Shown in pieces: positions 1 to 7,967 of a stretch of DNA of 64,000 nt. The stretch is from Hymenobacter mellowenesis (GTDB lineage Bacteria > Bacteroidota > Bacteroidia > Cytophagales > Hymenobacteraceae). Position numbers and translations under genes: made by a program. The notes beneath the pieces were generated by a model, which was given only the letters and a program-made list of their open reading frames with translations, was not told where the DNA came from and made no database searches. The DNA is taken from assembly GCF_030581005.1 (NCBI RefSeq), contig NZ_JAUQSX010000005.1, positions 124,001-188,000 of the forward strand, in the 5' to 3' direction. Numbering within the stretch: position 1 is the stretch's first letter; each line of letters begins with the position of its first letter.

Positions 1-702
1 CACGCTCAGGCCGTTGGTGGCCGAGCCGCTGTGCATTTCGTCGTCGTCGTCGCCCCGGTATTTGGAAAGGCGGCGGCGCTCGTTCAGCACCGTGTTGAAC
101 TGCGTGGACACGGTGGGCGCGCTGCCTGCGGGCAGCACCGCGGCGTTGGGCACACCCGGCTCAAAGGGATGGTTGCGGCCGTCCCAGTTCAGCGCCAGAC
201 CATTGCGAATGCCTTTCATATCAGAAATTCCCACGGCCACGAAGGCCTCGGACCAGCGCACATCAGCGGCCGGCACACCCAGGTCGGCCAATGGCGGCGC
301 CTGAAACGCGCCCCGCACGCGCAGGCCGGCCCGGTACACCACCGCCTCATAGATGCCGCGGTGGCGGCGTTCGGGGGCCAGGGTGCCGGTGGTGGCCAGC
401 GTATCGGGCAGCAGGCTGAGGTAGCGCGTTTCTTCCGTTATCACGCCCTTTTCGCTTTGCGAGCGCACCGTGTAGGGCAACACCAACACGGGGCCTAGCA
501 CCAGTTGCGGCCCGCCCCACTGGCTGCTGATTTCGGCGGTGGCCGCGTCGCGGTTTTCGGCGCGCTCGGTTATCAGCCCTTCCACCATGTTCGACGGAAT
601 GAGCAGCAGCAGCAGCAACACCGCGATGATGATGAGCTTGATGCTGATGCCCCAACTGGTGGAGGAGTTCGGGCGGGCGGGAAAGGCGGCGAAAGGACCC
701 AT
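1..702 (-). CDS. creD: CreD-like inner membrane protein, N-terminal part (cut by window edge)
   Basis: These are the first 234 codons of a gene that runs off the left edge, so the C-terminal multi-pass membrane half is missing. A Pro/Ala-rich start is followed by one membrane segment (about residues 19-38, ending LLLLIPSNM). Next come ERAENR, SQWGGPQ, GPVLVLPY and RHRGIYEA, the same order of motifs as in the CreD family (inner-membrane proteins of the Cre regulon linked to envelope integrity and beta-lactam response). The ATG at 702 is the first start after a TAGCTTTG box at 730-737, giving a leader of about 25 nt. The cellular role of CreD is poorly defined even in E. coli, so I claim only family membership. 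Confidence 0.8.
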   Translation of the reverse strand, partial: MGPFAAFPARPNSSTSWGISIKLIIIAVLLLLLLIPSNMVEGLITERAENRDAATAEISSQWGGPQLVLGPVLVLPYTVRSQSEKGVITEETRYLSLLPDTLATTGTLAPERRHRGIYEAVVYRAGLRVRGAFQAPPLADLGVPAADVRWSEAFVAVGISDMKGIRNGLALNWDGRNHPFEPGVPNAAVLPAGSAPTVSTQFNTVLNERRRLSKYRGDDDDEMHSGSATNGLSV

Positions 703-729
703 GCGTGATTTGTGAAGTACTTTGTTTTG

Positions 730-737
730 CAAAGCTA
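730..737 (-). promoter_or_regulatory. Promoter -7 box TAGCTTTG of the creD-like gene
   Basis: On the minus strand the sequence reads TAGCTTTG, an exact match to the Bacteroidota -7 consensus TAnnTTTG. It lies 27 nt before the ATG at 702. I see no clear -33 TTG partner. Confidence 0.5.
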
Positions 738-772
738 ACGTTGGGATTGGAATAATTGATATATGAGGATGG

Positions 773-826
773 AAAATAAAAAAGGCCGGGGCTGACGCAC
801 ATTGCTGCGCGTCGGCCCCGGCCTTT
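773..826 (-). terminator. Intrinsic terminator downstream of panB
   Basis: An 18-bp stem with a single G-T type mismatch (781-798 with 809-826, loop about 10 nt) is followed on the minus strand by a T-rich tract (773-783). It lies in the right place and orientation to stop panB transcription before the creD-like gene. Confidence 0.8.
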
Positions 827-849
827 GGGGTTATAAAGAAATTAAGCCA

Positions 850-953
850 ACGGAGGTAGGGGCGGGGCTTGCCCCCGCCCGGATGTTGAACGGAATCGTT
901 GAAACGGTGCCAACGACGTAGGGGCGGGGGCAAGCCCCGCCCCTACGTCGTTC
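850..953. repeat. Family C palindromic GC-rich repeat, copy 1
   Basis: The element opens with GTAGGGGCGGGGCTTGCC, has a conserved middle (TTGAACGGAA then GTTTGAAACGG-like sequence), and closes with an 18-bp perfect inverted repeat beginning AACGACGTAGGGG at 911-951. A second copy with the same outer blocks and the same middle is at 30587-30690, so this is a dispersed element and not a simple terminator. Confidence 0.7.
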
Positions 954-973
954 AGACTGAATACGAAATCAAT

Positions 974-1789
974 CTAGTACCCTTCCTCTTTGCTTGGGAA
1001 TTCGCGGTTTTTCACATCGGCCACGTAGTGCTGCACGGCCTCGGTCATGATGTCGTGCAGTTCGGCGTAGCGGCGCAGGAAGCGGGGCTTGAACTCCTTG
1101 GTGAGGCCCAGCATGTCATGCACCACCAGCACCTGCCCGTCCACGTCGGGACCGGCGCCGATACCGATGACCGGAATGGTCAGTTCCTCGGCCACCTGCT
1201 TGGCGAGGGAGGCGGGAATCTTCTCCAACACCAGCCCGAAACAGCCGATTTCCTGCAGCAGGCGGGCGTCTTCGAGCAGTTTCTGGGCCTCGGCTTCTTC
1301 CTTGGCGCGCACGGTGTAGGTGCCGAACTTGTAGATGGACTGCGGCGTGAGGCCCAGATGGCCCATCACCGGAATGCCGGCCGTGAGGATGCGGATGATG
1401 CTGTCCTTCACCTCGGCGCCGCCTTCGAGCTTGACGCCGTGTCCGCCGCTTTCCTTCATGATGCGGATGGCCGAGCGCAGGGCCTCGCTGGAGTTGCCCT
1501 GGTAGGAACCGAAGGGCATATCGACCACCACAAAGGCACGCTTCACGGCCCGCACCACGCCCTGGGCGTGGTAGATAATCTGGTCGAGGGTGATGGGCAG
1601 GGTGGTTTCGTGCCCGGCCATCACGTTCGAGGCTGAGTCGCCGACGAGCAGCACGTCGATGCCGGCGCCGTCGAGAATCTGGGCCATCGAGTAATCGTAG
1701 GCCGTGAGCATGGAGATTTTTTCCCCCCGCTGCTTCATGGCGAGCATCTGGTGGGTGGTGATGAGCTTGACTTCCTTGTGCTGGGACAT
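974..1789 (-). CDS. panB: 3-methyl-2-oxobutanoate hydroxymethyltransferase
   Basis: PanB transfers a hydroxymethyl group from 5,10-methylene-tetrahydrofolate to 2-oxoisovalerate, making ketopantoate in the cytoplasm; this is the first committed step to pantothenate and CoA. The 271-residue length matches the family. The magnesium ligands are visible as D51 (VGDSAS), D90 (VVDMPFG) and E122 (KLEGG); the catalytic Glu is E189 (LVLEKIP). I chose the ATG at 1789 (MSQHKEV) because the upstream in-frame extension of 29 residues is Pro/Ala-rich and not part of the family. It is followed by a strong terminator. It stands alone, with no panC or panD nearby. Confidence 0.97.
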   Translation of the reverse strand: MSQHKEVKLITTHQMLAMKQRGEKISMLTAYDYSMAQILDGAGIDVLLVGDSASNVMAGHETTLPITLDQIIYHAQGVVRAVKRAFVVVDMPFGSYQGNSSEALRSAIRIMKESGGHGVKLEGGAEVKDSIIRILTAGIPVMGHLGLTPQSIYKFGTYTVRAKEEAEAQKLLEDARLLQEIGCFGLVLEKIPASLAKQVAEELTIPVIGIGAGPDVDGQVLVVHDMLGLTKEFKPRFLRRYAELHDIMTEAVQHYVADVKNREFPSKEEGY

Positions 1790-1882
1790 GGGGATGGGCC
1801 AAACGGCAGTGGTTGGGGTGAGGGGGCCGTTTGGCGGGGCAAAGCTGGCAACAATTTCGTTACCCCGCGCCGCCACAGCCGC

Positions 1883-1911
1883 AAAAAGCCCCTGGCCGAA
1901 GCACAGGGGCT
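1883..1911 (-). terminator. Intrinsic terminator after the receiver-like gene
   Basis: The stem AGCCCCTG/CAGGGGCT (1888-1895 with 1904-1911) is followed by five T on the minus strand. It lies 45 bp after the stop codon of the gene at 1956-2339. Confidence 0.7.
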
Positions 1912-1955
1912 GAAATATTCACCAGGAAAAAACAACTCAACAGCCCGCCGGCCGC

Positions 1956-2339
1956 TCAGGCGGCCTCCACCGCATCGGCATCGAGGGCCGGGTCGGGCAG
2001 CGACGAGGCCTCGGAATGGCTGGGCCAGCTGGCGGACGGGATTTGCCGGGCCAGCATCTCGGGCAACTCGGCCGGGTCGGTGATGACGAGGATGGGCGTG
2101 GGCGCCAGCACGTGGCGCGCCAGTGCCTCGGCCAGAGCCGCGCCGTCGATGCTGCCGGATGGCGCGCCGCTGAGCACCACCAGGTCGGGGTGAACGAGGC
2201 GGGCGGCTTTGAGGGCGGTGTCGCCGCGGGCTTCCACGCGCACCACTTCGTGGCCGGCATCGTGCAAATAGTGCTCAACGGCAGCAGCTTCGTGGGCCGA
2301 ATCGGCGGCCAGGAGTACGCGGAGGAAGAAGGGATTCAT
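1956..2339 (-). CDS. Degenerate response-regulator receiver domain protein
   Basis: A 127-residue single-domain protein. The N-terminal pattern (RVLLAADS, then YLHDAGHEVVRVEARGDTAL, then HPDLVVLSG) is that of a CheY-like receiver: beta1 with acidic residues, helix 1, beta2, and beta3. At the position of the phospho-accepting Asp (usually PDLVLLD) this protein has Ser57, and only one acidic residue (D13) remains where receivers normally have two. The last 30 residues (PSASWPSHSEASS...) are low-complexity. It is therefore probably not phosphorylated by a histidine kinase; a phospho-independent protein-binding role is possible. No kinase is adjacent. The fold assignment is by motif reading only. 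Confidence 0.65.
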   Translation of the reverse strand: MNPFFLRVLLAADSAHEAAAVEHYLHDAGHEVVRVEARGDTALKAARLVHPDLVVLSGAPSGSIDGAALAEALARHVLAPTPILVITDPAELPEMLARQIPSASWPSHSEASSLPDPALDADAVEAA

Positions 2340-2466
2340 AGCCGGGTGCAGAAAACGAAAGGAGTTTTCAAAACAACCAAGCTCCCGGCGTCCGTGCTGG
2401 CAATAGCGACCAATACGCCGCCTTGCCCCGCCAACGTGGCCAAACCCTCTGCGAACGAACCTGCGG

Positions 2467-5400
2467 CTACTGAAACTGCGCGTAGCGGTTCCGGTTAATC
2501 TTTAAATCCTGCAATAAACTGCTCTTCGCCGCAATGGTAAAATTGTAGCCTTTCGTGATTCCGAAGGGAATCCAGGTACCGTTGATTTGCCAGCAGTGCA
2601 AATCGCGGAAGAAGGTGATGTTCGGGTACGTCACGCTTTGGTTGGTGATGTCGTAGCCCAGGTTGTAGCTCAGGCGCAGGTTTTCGGTGAGCTTGACGGA
2701 ACCCGTGACGCCTACTGTGTTCAGGGCCAGAATGGGCGGCCGGCCATTGGCCCGGATGTATTCTGCCGTGAGCGGGATGGTGTTGGTGGTGTAGCCGGCG
2801 GCGTAGGTGAGAGCCAGCTCCCACGGAATGTCGAAATCGACGTAATCGGCGTAGTAGTTGGTGGGGCCCACGGTGCCCAGGGTGGGGTCGTTAGCCGGCG
2901 CCACGGCCCGCGGAATGGTGCTCTTTTTCTTGCCCGTAGCGGGGTTGAAGCTATAGGTGGCCCCGAAGCTGGCCGAGGCCAGGCGCAGCAGCTTGCGCGG
3001 TTCGGACTCGAACAGGAATTTGTTGATGATGCGGCCGGAACCATCGCGCTGGTAGGCAATGAAGCTGGCGTTGCTGTTCAGGTTTAGCTTCTTGGCAATC
3101 TGGGTGCGGAAGTTCACGCCCAGCGGCGAGAGCTTGAGGGAGTCCGCTTTGAAGTTGTAGCCGATGTTGAAATCGAGGCCTTCGATGAGGTTGGATTTCT
3201 TGAACGGGTTCAGGCCGGTGGTGTCGTTCGAGTCGCGGATTTTCATCTCCACCGCGTTTTGCAGGCTGAAGGAAATCTGGCTCTGCTCTGCGCCGCCGGG
3301 CGTGCCGTAGAGGAAGCTCTGGTAGGAATCGAAAGTGTAGTTGTTGAGCAGCAGCTCATTGGCCGTTGTCGTATTATAGACCCGCTGCCCAAATTGGTTG
3401 ATGTAGCCATTGAGCACGGTCGAGCCCAGCGGGAACCGGTCTTGGGTGCGCAGAGGGGGTGCGTAGGTGTAGTTGAGGCTCGGCGTCATCTTGTGGCGCA
3501 GGGCCTGAATCTTGTGCGTGCCGCGGCGCACCCACGTGCCGTAGATGGTGGTGTTGAGGCTGGCCGAGCCGGAGTAGGTATTTAGGCGGTTGAAGCCGTA
3601 CGTCGTGTCGATGCGCACGGCCTGGGCCACGGGGCTGTAGGTATATTTCAGGCTTTTGGCATACCACACCTCGCTGTAGCTCACCGAGGGGCTGAACTTG
3701 ACGTGCGGCCCTAAGTCGTAAGAGCCCAGCCCGATGCCAAACTGGTGCTGCATGCCGTTGTTGGAATTTTGCAGCAGCCGGCCCAGGGTGGCGAAGCTGA
3801 ACGGAATGCGCGTATCGGTGGTGGTGCCGCCCAACAGGGGCAGGCCGTTGGCCAGTGTGCGGGCACCAATGATGTTGCTCACCTCGTTGCGGGCCGTCAT
3901 GTTGTAGCTCAGCGTGAACTGCTCGTAGGTGGCCGCGCCCAGCCGGCCGCCCTGGCCCGGCTTGATGCCGAACCACTGGTAAGGGTACTGCCGGGCCACG
4001 CCCACGCTGATGTCGGGCAGGGTGAAGGTCATGCGGCCGTCGGTGCCCTGGCTCTGGCTCAGGCGGACGTCGTAATTGACGGGCGAGTTACGAATCTGCT
4101 TCGAGTAGCTGATGCTGGAGCTGAACTGCGTGGACAGGTAGCGCCGGGCATCGAGGCTGTTGATTTGGTTGTAGCTGCTGGTGCCCGCGTTCACGCTGGC
4201 CGAGAAGCGGCCGCCGCCGGGCTTGGCCTGGGGCGTGTGGTTCCAGGTAATCCAGAACGAATTGGCGGCCGGCGGGCGAATGTAGGTCTGGCCCACGCCC
4301 ACGGCGTCCTGGGTCAGAATCTGGTTGCTGGGCCGCGTCGAGAAGCGGAAGTTGAAGTTGCCCTGGTAGGTGTAGCGCTTGAGGTAGCTCACGTCGGCGG
4401 TGGCGCCCCAGCCGCCGAAGGTATCGGCGTTGCCGGCGTAAATGTCGCCGGTCAGGCGCACGCCGATGTAGTCGTTCGGCGCAAAGTAGTAGCCGCCGTT
4501 GGTGAGGAAGTAGCCCCGGTCGGCCGCCTGCCCGAAGGTCGGAATCAGCACGCCCGAGCCCCGGCTCTTGTTCGGCGTCGGGAAGAAGCCAAACAGGAAA
4601 CCCAGCGGCGTGGGCACGTCGCCAATGACGAGGTTGAACGGCCCGGTCACCACCTTATCGCCCGGAATCACCTTCATTTTCTTGGCCTGAATATAAAAGT
4701 GCGGGTGCTCCAGGTTGCAGGTGGTGTAGCGGCCCATCAGGCCATTGATTTCGCCGCTGGGCAGGCGCTTGATGACCTGTGCGCCCACGTAGCCTTCGCC
4801 CTGCGTGGTCACGGCCTCGCTCACCTTGGCCTTCTTGCTCTTGAAGTTGTAGGCAATGCTGCGGGCCTGGTATTTCTGGCCGTTGTCGGTGAGCATGGGT
4901 GTGCCCACCCGCTTGTTGGTCGCCGAGTCCTGCCGGCCTTCGGCCTGCATGGTGTTGGTGCCGTAGTTCACCGTGATGAGGGCCGCCTTCAGGTCGGTTT
5001 GGCCATACACCACACTGGCGCTTTCATAGAGACGCGCAATCTTCTTGGTCACGTCGAACTGAATGGAGTCCTTGGCCGTGTAGTTTATGGTGGTGGAAAT
5101 CTGGCCTTTGGGCCGGGCGGCCACCTGCAGCGAGTCGCCGTTGCCGCGCACGCCGTTCACCAGCCCGCTGGTGTCGGTGGGCGCCGTGCCGCGCTGCCGG
5201 GCGGTGCCGCCGGGGGCCAGCGTGTCGGGCACGGGCTGGTGCGAGGCGCCGGGCACGCGCGACTGGCCTGTGTTGCGCACGCCGGGCGGGGGCGGCCCCA
5301 CGGGGTCGCGCGGGTCGGCCGAGATGTTGCGCACCGGCGGGGTAGGGGCCGAGCCGGGCCGCTGGCCGGGCTTGGCCGGGGCCACCGTGGTGCCGCGCCG

Positions 5401-5667
5401 CGGCGTGGCCACGGTGCTGGAATCGACGCCCGGCGTGGTGGGCGCCTGCCGAATGGCGCGGGCCCGGGCCTTGCGGGCCTGGATTTTGGCCTTGCGCTGG
5501 GTCTTTTTGGGCGTGGGCTGCCCCGTCTGGGCCTGGGCCGAACCCGCGAGGCCGAACAACAGTAAAAAGAGGCACCCCAGCACGCCAGGGCGAAGCCGCG
5601 CCGCCGTCAGGCAGAGTGGCCGGGGCCGAAACCCGGCTTCGGGACGAAGGCTAAACCTAGCAGGCAA
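2467..5667 (-). CDS. lptD: LPS-assembly outer membrane protein of the LptD family
   Basis: This is a large outer-membrane protein (about 1066 residues) expected to insert lipopolysaccharide into the outer leaflet. A signal peptide (hydrophobic LGCLFLLLFGLAG, cleavage after SAQA) is followed by a Lys/Arg- and Pro-rich linker. Then comes an OstA/LptA-like region (TINYTAKDSIQFDV, YGQTDLKAALITVNYGTN, TCNLEHPHFYIQAKK) and a long beta-strand-rich barrel typical of Bacteroidota LptD. There is no in-frame ATG near the signal peptide. TTG at 5667 is taken because it lies about 36 nt after the start site predicted from the TACCTTTG box at 5708-5715; GTG at 5583 (MLGCLFLL) is an alternative. It is divergent from the amidase-MCE operon, all envelope genes. 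Confidence 0.85.
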   Translation of the reverse strand: MPARFSLRPEAGFRPRPLCLTAARLRPGVLGCLFLLLFGLAGSAQAQTGQPTPKKTQRKAKIQARKARARAIRQAPTTPGVDSSTVATPRRGTTVAPAKPGQRPGSAPTPPVRNISADPRDPVGPPPPGVRNTGQSRVPGASHQPVPDTLAPGGTARQRGTAPTDTSGLVNGVRGNGDSLQVAARPKGQISTTINYTAKDSIQFDVTKKIARLYESASVVYGQTDLKAALITVNYGTNTMQAEGRQDSATNKRVGTPMLTDNGQKYQARSIAYNFKSKKAKVSEAVTTQGEGYVGAQVIKRLPSGEINGLMGRYTTCNLEHPHFYIQAKKMKVIPGDKVVTGPFNLVIGDVPTPLGFLFGFFPTPNKSRGSGVLIPTFGQAADRGYFLTNGGYYFAPNDYIGVRLTGDIYAGNADTFGGWGATADVSYLKRYTYQGNFNFRFSTRPSNQILTQDAVGVGQTYIRPPAANSFWITWNHTPQAKPGGGRFSASVNAGTSSYNQINSLDARRYLSTQFSSSISYSKQIRNSPVNYDVRLSQSQGTDGRMTFTLPDISVGVARQYPYQWFGIKPGQGGRLGAATYEQFTLSYNMTARNEVSNIIGARTLANGLPLLGGTTTDTRIPFSFATLGRLLQNSNNGMQHQFGIGLGSYDLGPHVKFSPSVSYSEVWYAKSLKYTYSPVAQAVRIDTTYGFNRLNTYSGSASLNTTIYGTWVRRGTHKIQALRHKMTPSLNYTYAPPLRTQDRFPLGSTVLNGYINQFGQRVYNTTTANELLLNNYTFDSYQSFLYGTPGGAEQSQISFSLQNAVEMKIRDSNDTTGLNPFKKSNLIEGLDFNIGYNFKADSLKLSPLGVNFRTQIAKKLNLNSNASFIAYQRDGSGRIINKFLFESEPRKLLRLASASFGATYSFNPATGKKKSTIPRAVAPANDPTLGTVGPTNYYADYVDFDIPWELALTYAAGYTTNTIPLTAEYIRANGRPPILALNTVGVTGSVKLTENLRLSYNLGYDITNQSVTYPNITFFRDLHCWQINGTWIPFGITKGYNFTIAAKSSLLQDLKINRNRYAQFQ

Positions 5668-5690
5668 AGTATAGTAGCGGTTAATTCGTT

Positions 5691-5698
5691 TACTTTTG
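5691..5698 (+). promoter_or_regulatory. Promoter -7 box TACTTTTG of the amidase-MCE operon
   Basis: An exact TAnnTTTG match, with a predicted start site near 5703 and a leader of about 44 nt before the GTG at 5747. It faces the minus-strand box at 5708-5715 with only 9 bp between the two. Confidence 0.55.
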
Positions 5699-5707
5699 GG
5701 GCTTCTA

Positions 5708-5715
5708 CAAAGGTA
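5708..5715 (-). promoter_or_regulatory. Promoter -7 box TACCTTTG of lptD
   Basis: On the minus strand the box reads TACCTTTG, with GTTG about 20 nt upstream as a possible -33 element. The predicted start is near 5703, about 36 nt before the TTG start at 5667. Confidence 0.6.
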
Positions 5716-5746
5716 GCAGGTCGCTACCGCCTCTTCAACGAACAAC

Positions 5747-6631
5747 GTGCGGATTATTGCCCCATTAGCTATTAGCACTTGGCTGTTAGCCGCTAGCTTT
5801 CTGCTAACGGCCAGCCAGTCGCCGGTGGCCGATTCTAACCGCAGCCGCGGCGCGGCGCGGCCCGATACCATCGCCGCCGATTTGGAAAAAGCGAACGGCC
5901 ACCAGCTATCGGCCGACAACTCATCAAACCGCTACCGCCTGCGCACCGTGGTGCTCGACGCCGGCCACGGCGGCAAAGACCGGGGCTGCGCCGGCGCCAG
6001 CGCCCGCGAGGCCGATGTGGCGCTGGGCATCATCCTGGCCTTGGGCAAGCAGATTGAGGAGAACCTACCCGATGTGAAAGTGGTGTACACGCGCAAGACG
6101 AACGTGTTCGTGGAGCTGGACGAGCGCGCCGCCATTGCCAACCGCAACCACGCCGACCTGTTCATCTCGGTGCACTGCAACGCCGGCCCCAGCGCCGGGC
6201 ACGGCACCGAAGTGTGGACCATGGGCCTGCACAAAACAACCGCCAACCTGGGCGTGGCCCAGCGCGAAAACTCGGTTATTCTGCAGGAAAAAAACTACCA
6301 GACTCGCTACAACGGCTTCGACCCCAGCTCGCCCCAAAGCCACATCATGTTTTCGTTGTTCCAGTCGGCCTACATCACCAACAGCCTGCGCTTCGCCCAG
6401 CGCGTAGAACGGCAGCTGCGCACCAGCGTGAAACGCCCCAGCCGCGGCGTGAAGCAGGCCGGTTTCATCGTGCTCTGGAAGTCGACCATGCCCTCGGTGC
6501 TCATCGAATCCGGCTTCCTCACTAACCCGGCCGAGGAGCGGTATTTGAACGACAAAGCCAATCAATCGTATATGGCCGCGGGCATCTACCGCGCGTTCCG
6601 CGAATACAAGCGCGAGCTCGAAGGCGGGTAG
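5747..6631 (+). CDS. N-acetylmuramoyl-L-alanine amidase (Amidase_3)
   Basis: A periplasmic zinc amidase that cleaves the bond between N-acetylmuramic acid and the stem peptide of peptidoglycan. It starts at GTG 5747 with a signal peptide (hydrophobic residues 5-22). The catalytic domain starts around residue 65. Zinc ligands are H74 (DAGHGGKD), E88 (READV) and H143 (SVHCNAG); the catalytic Glu is E254 (LIESGFLTN). It lacks extra SPOR, LysM or AMIN domains. It is followed after 120 bp by an MCE gene in the same direction, probably one operon, and is divergent from lptD. A small GC-rich hairpin (GGTCGGGG...CGGCCGACC) sits in the gap after the stop codon. Confidence 0.92.
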   Translation: MRIIAPLAISTWLLAASFLLTASQSPVADSNRSRGAARPDTIAADLEKANGHQLSADNSSNRYRLRTVVLDAGHGGKDRGCAGASAREADVALGIILALGKQIEENLPDVKVVYTRKTNVFVELDERAAIANRNHADLFISVHCNAGPSAGHGTEVWTMGLHKTTANLGVAQRENSVILQEKNYQTRYNGFDPSSPQSHIMFSLFQSAYITNSLRFAQRVERQLRTSVKRPSRGVKQAGFIVLWKSTMPSVLIESGFLTNPAEERYLNDKANQSYMAAGIYRAFREYKRELEGG

Positions 6632-6751
6632 CCTTCCGGCGCTACGGTCGGGGCTATTCTTTCGCCCCCGGCCGACCTTTCGGCGGCCGGCTTTCGTAGG
6701 TGGTCAACCGCATCGGCCTATTCCTCAATTTATCACTCAATACCTCGACTC

Positions 6752-7756
6752 GTGTCTAAAGAAATAAAAGTGGCGCTACTGGCCATCGTCGCCATCGCTG
6801 CCCTGGTCATAGGCTATAACTTCCTGAAAGGCAGCAATCTGCTGTCCAATGACCGCACCTACTACGCGGTGTATCCCTCGGCCGACGGCCTGACGGTGGG
6901 CGCCCAGGTATTGCTCAATGGCATCAAAGTAGGACAGGTGAAAAACCTGGAGCTGCAGCCCGAAAAAGGCAATACCGTGCGCGCCACCCTGGAGCTGGAA
7001 AAAGGCATCGTGGTGGGCGACTCTACCACGGCCGGCCTCAGCGGCTCGCTGCTGGGCTCGAAGAGCATCACACTTATCATGGGCAAAAACACGAAGCAGT
7101 TCAGCGGCGGCGAAGAGCTACGCACCAAGTCGGCCATCAGTAGCATCGACGCCTTCCAGGCCAAAGCCCTGCCCGTGCTCGACACCGTCGGCGCCACGCT
7201 GGCCCACATCAACGGCTTCTTGAACAAGGATGCCCAGAGCAACATCCAGGGCACGCTGCTCGGCGCCCGCGCCAGCACCGAGGCCCTGCAAAAGCTCATC
7301 CTCGCCAACCAAGCCAACGTGGCGCTCATCACCCGCAACCTGGCCCAGATGAGCACCGCCCTCAACAAAACCACCAGCAAGCTCGACCGCATTGCCGTGA
7401 ACTTCAGCCAGCTCTCCGACTCGCTGAAAACCGCGCCCGTGGGCCCTGCCCTGCGCCGCCTCAACTCCACCCTGGCCGACGCCCAGGTGACCGTGCAAAG
7501 CCTCAATACCGCCCTCAGCGACCAGAAAGGCTCGATGGGCCGCCTGTTGCACGACTCGACGCTCTACAACAACCTGGCCGCCACCACCGCCAGCTCCAAT
7601 GACCTGCTGATGGACCTGAAAGCCAACCCCAAGCGCTACGTGCATTTCTCGGTATTCGGCGGCGGGGGCGGCAAGAAGAAAACCGAGGTGGAAACCACCA
7701 CGACCAAGCCCAACGGTAGCGTGGTGGAAACGGAGAAAAAGACGACGATTAAGTAG
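6752..7756 (+). CDS. MCE/MlaD-family lipid transport protein
   Basis: An inner-membrane-anchored MCE protein of 334 residues, expected to bind or conduct phospholipids between membranes together with an MlaE/MlaF-type ABC transporter, which is not in this window. It has one N-terminal membrane helix (about residues 7-24), an MCE domain (residues 36-115, with YPSADGLTVGAQVLLNGIKVG), and a long helical, Thr/Ala-rich needle-like region. The C-terminal tail is Lys/Thr/Glu-rich. The start is GTG 6752 (MSKEIKVALL); no ATG is better placed. Its position behind the amidase and close to lptD points to envelope biogenesis. Confidence 0.88.
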   Translation: MSKEIKVALLAIVAIAALVIGYNFLKGSNLLSNDRTYYAVYPSADGLTVGAQVLLNGIKVGQVKNLELQPEKGNTVRATLELEKGIVVGDSTTAGLSGSLLGSKSITLIMGKNTKQFSGGEELRTKSAISSIDAFQAKALPVLDTVGATLAHINGFLNKDAQSNIQGTLLGARASTEALQKLILANQANVALITRNLAQMSTALNKTTSKLDRIAVNFSQLSDSLKTAPVGPALRRLNSTLADAQVTVQSLNTALSDQKGSMGRLLHDSTLYNNLAATTASSNDLLMDLKANPKRYVHFSVFGGGGGKKKTEVETTTTKPNGSVVETEKKTTIK

Positions 7757-7776
7757 TCTTGCTATCCGTGCAAAAA

Positions 7777-7870
7777 GAACGTCATGCCGAGCGCAGCGAA
7801 GCATCTTTACCGCAGTAGTAAATAATTGCCATTGAGGTAAAGATGCTTCGCTGCGCTCGGCATGACGTTC
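7777..7870. repeat. Family A intergenic palindrome, copy 1
   Basis: Arms start GAACGTCATGCCGAGCGCAG and end with the reverse complement; the inner arm is CGAAGCATCTTTACC. The central 30 bp are not conserved between copies. It lies between the MCE gene and the carboxylase promoter. Confidence 0.9.
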
Positions 7871-7896
7871 CTGAGCCATGACGCTCAAACGCGCCG

Positions 7897-7930
7897 TACC
7901 TTTGAAATCCGCCCCCGGGCGGATTTTTTT
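7897..7930 (+). promoter_or_regulatory. TACCTTTG promoter fused to an intrinsic terminator hairpin
   Basis: The -7 box TACCTTTG is at 7897-7904. Two bases later starts an 8-bp perfect stem (7906-7913 with 7918-7925, loop CCCG), followed by T to 7930. The predicted transcription start (about 7909) falls inside the left arm. Through-transcription from the MCE gene would form the full terminator, while transcripts from this promoter would carry only part of the stem. Confidence 0.6.
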
Positions 7931-7967
7931 GTGCCGATTCCCACCAAATTCCCACCCCGCCTTTCTT

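Noticed and set aside
3745..5565. A 606-codon open frame on the plus strand opposite lptD
   Set aside because: It has the repetitive Gly/Ala/Val/His-rich composition of an antisense shadow in high-GC DNA, while the minus strand has a signal peptide and LptD motifs.
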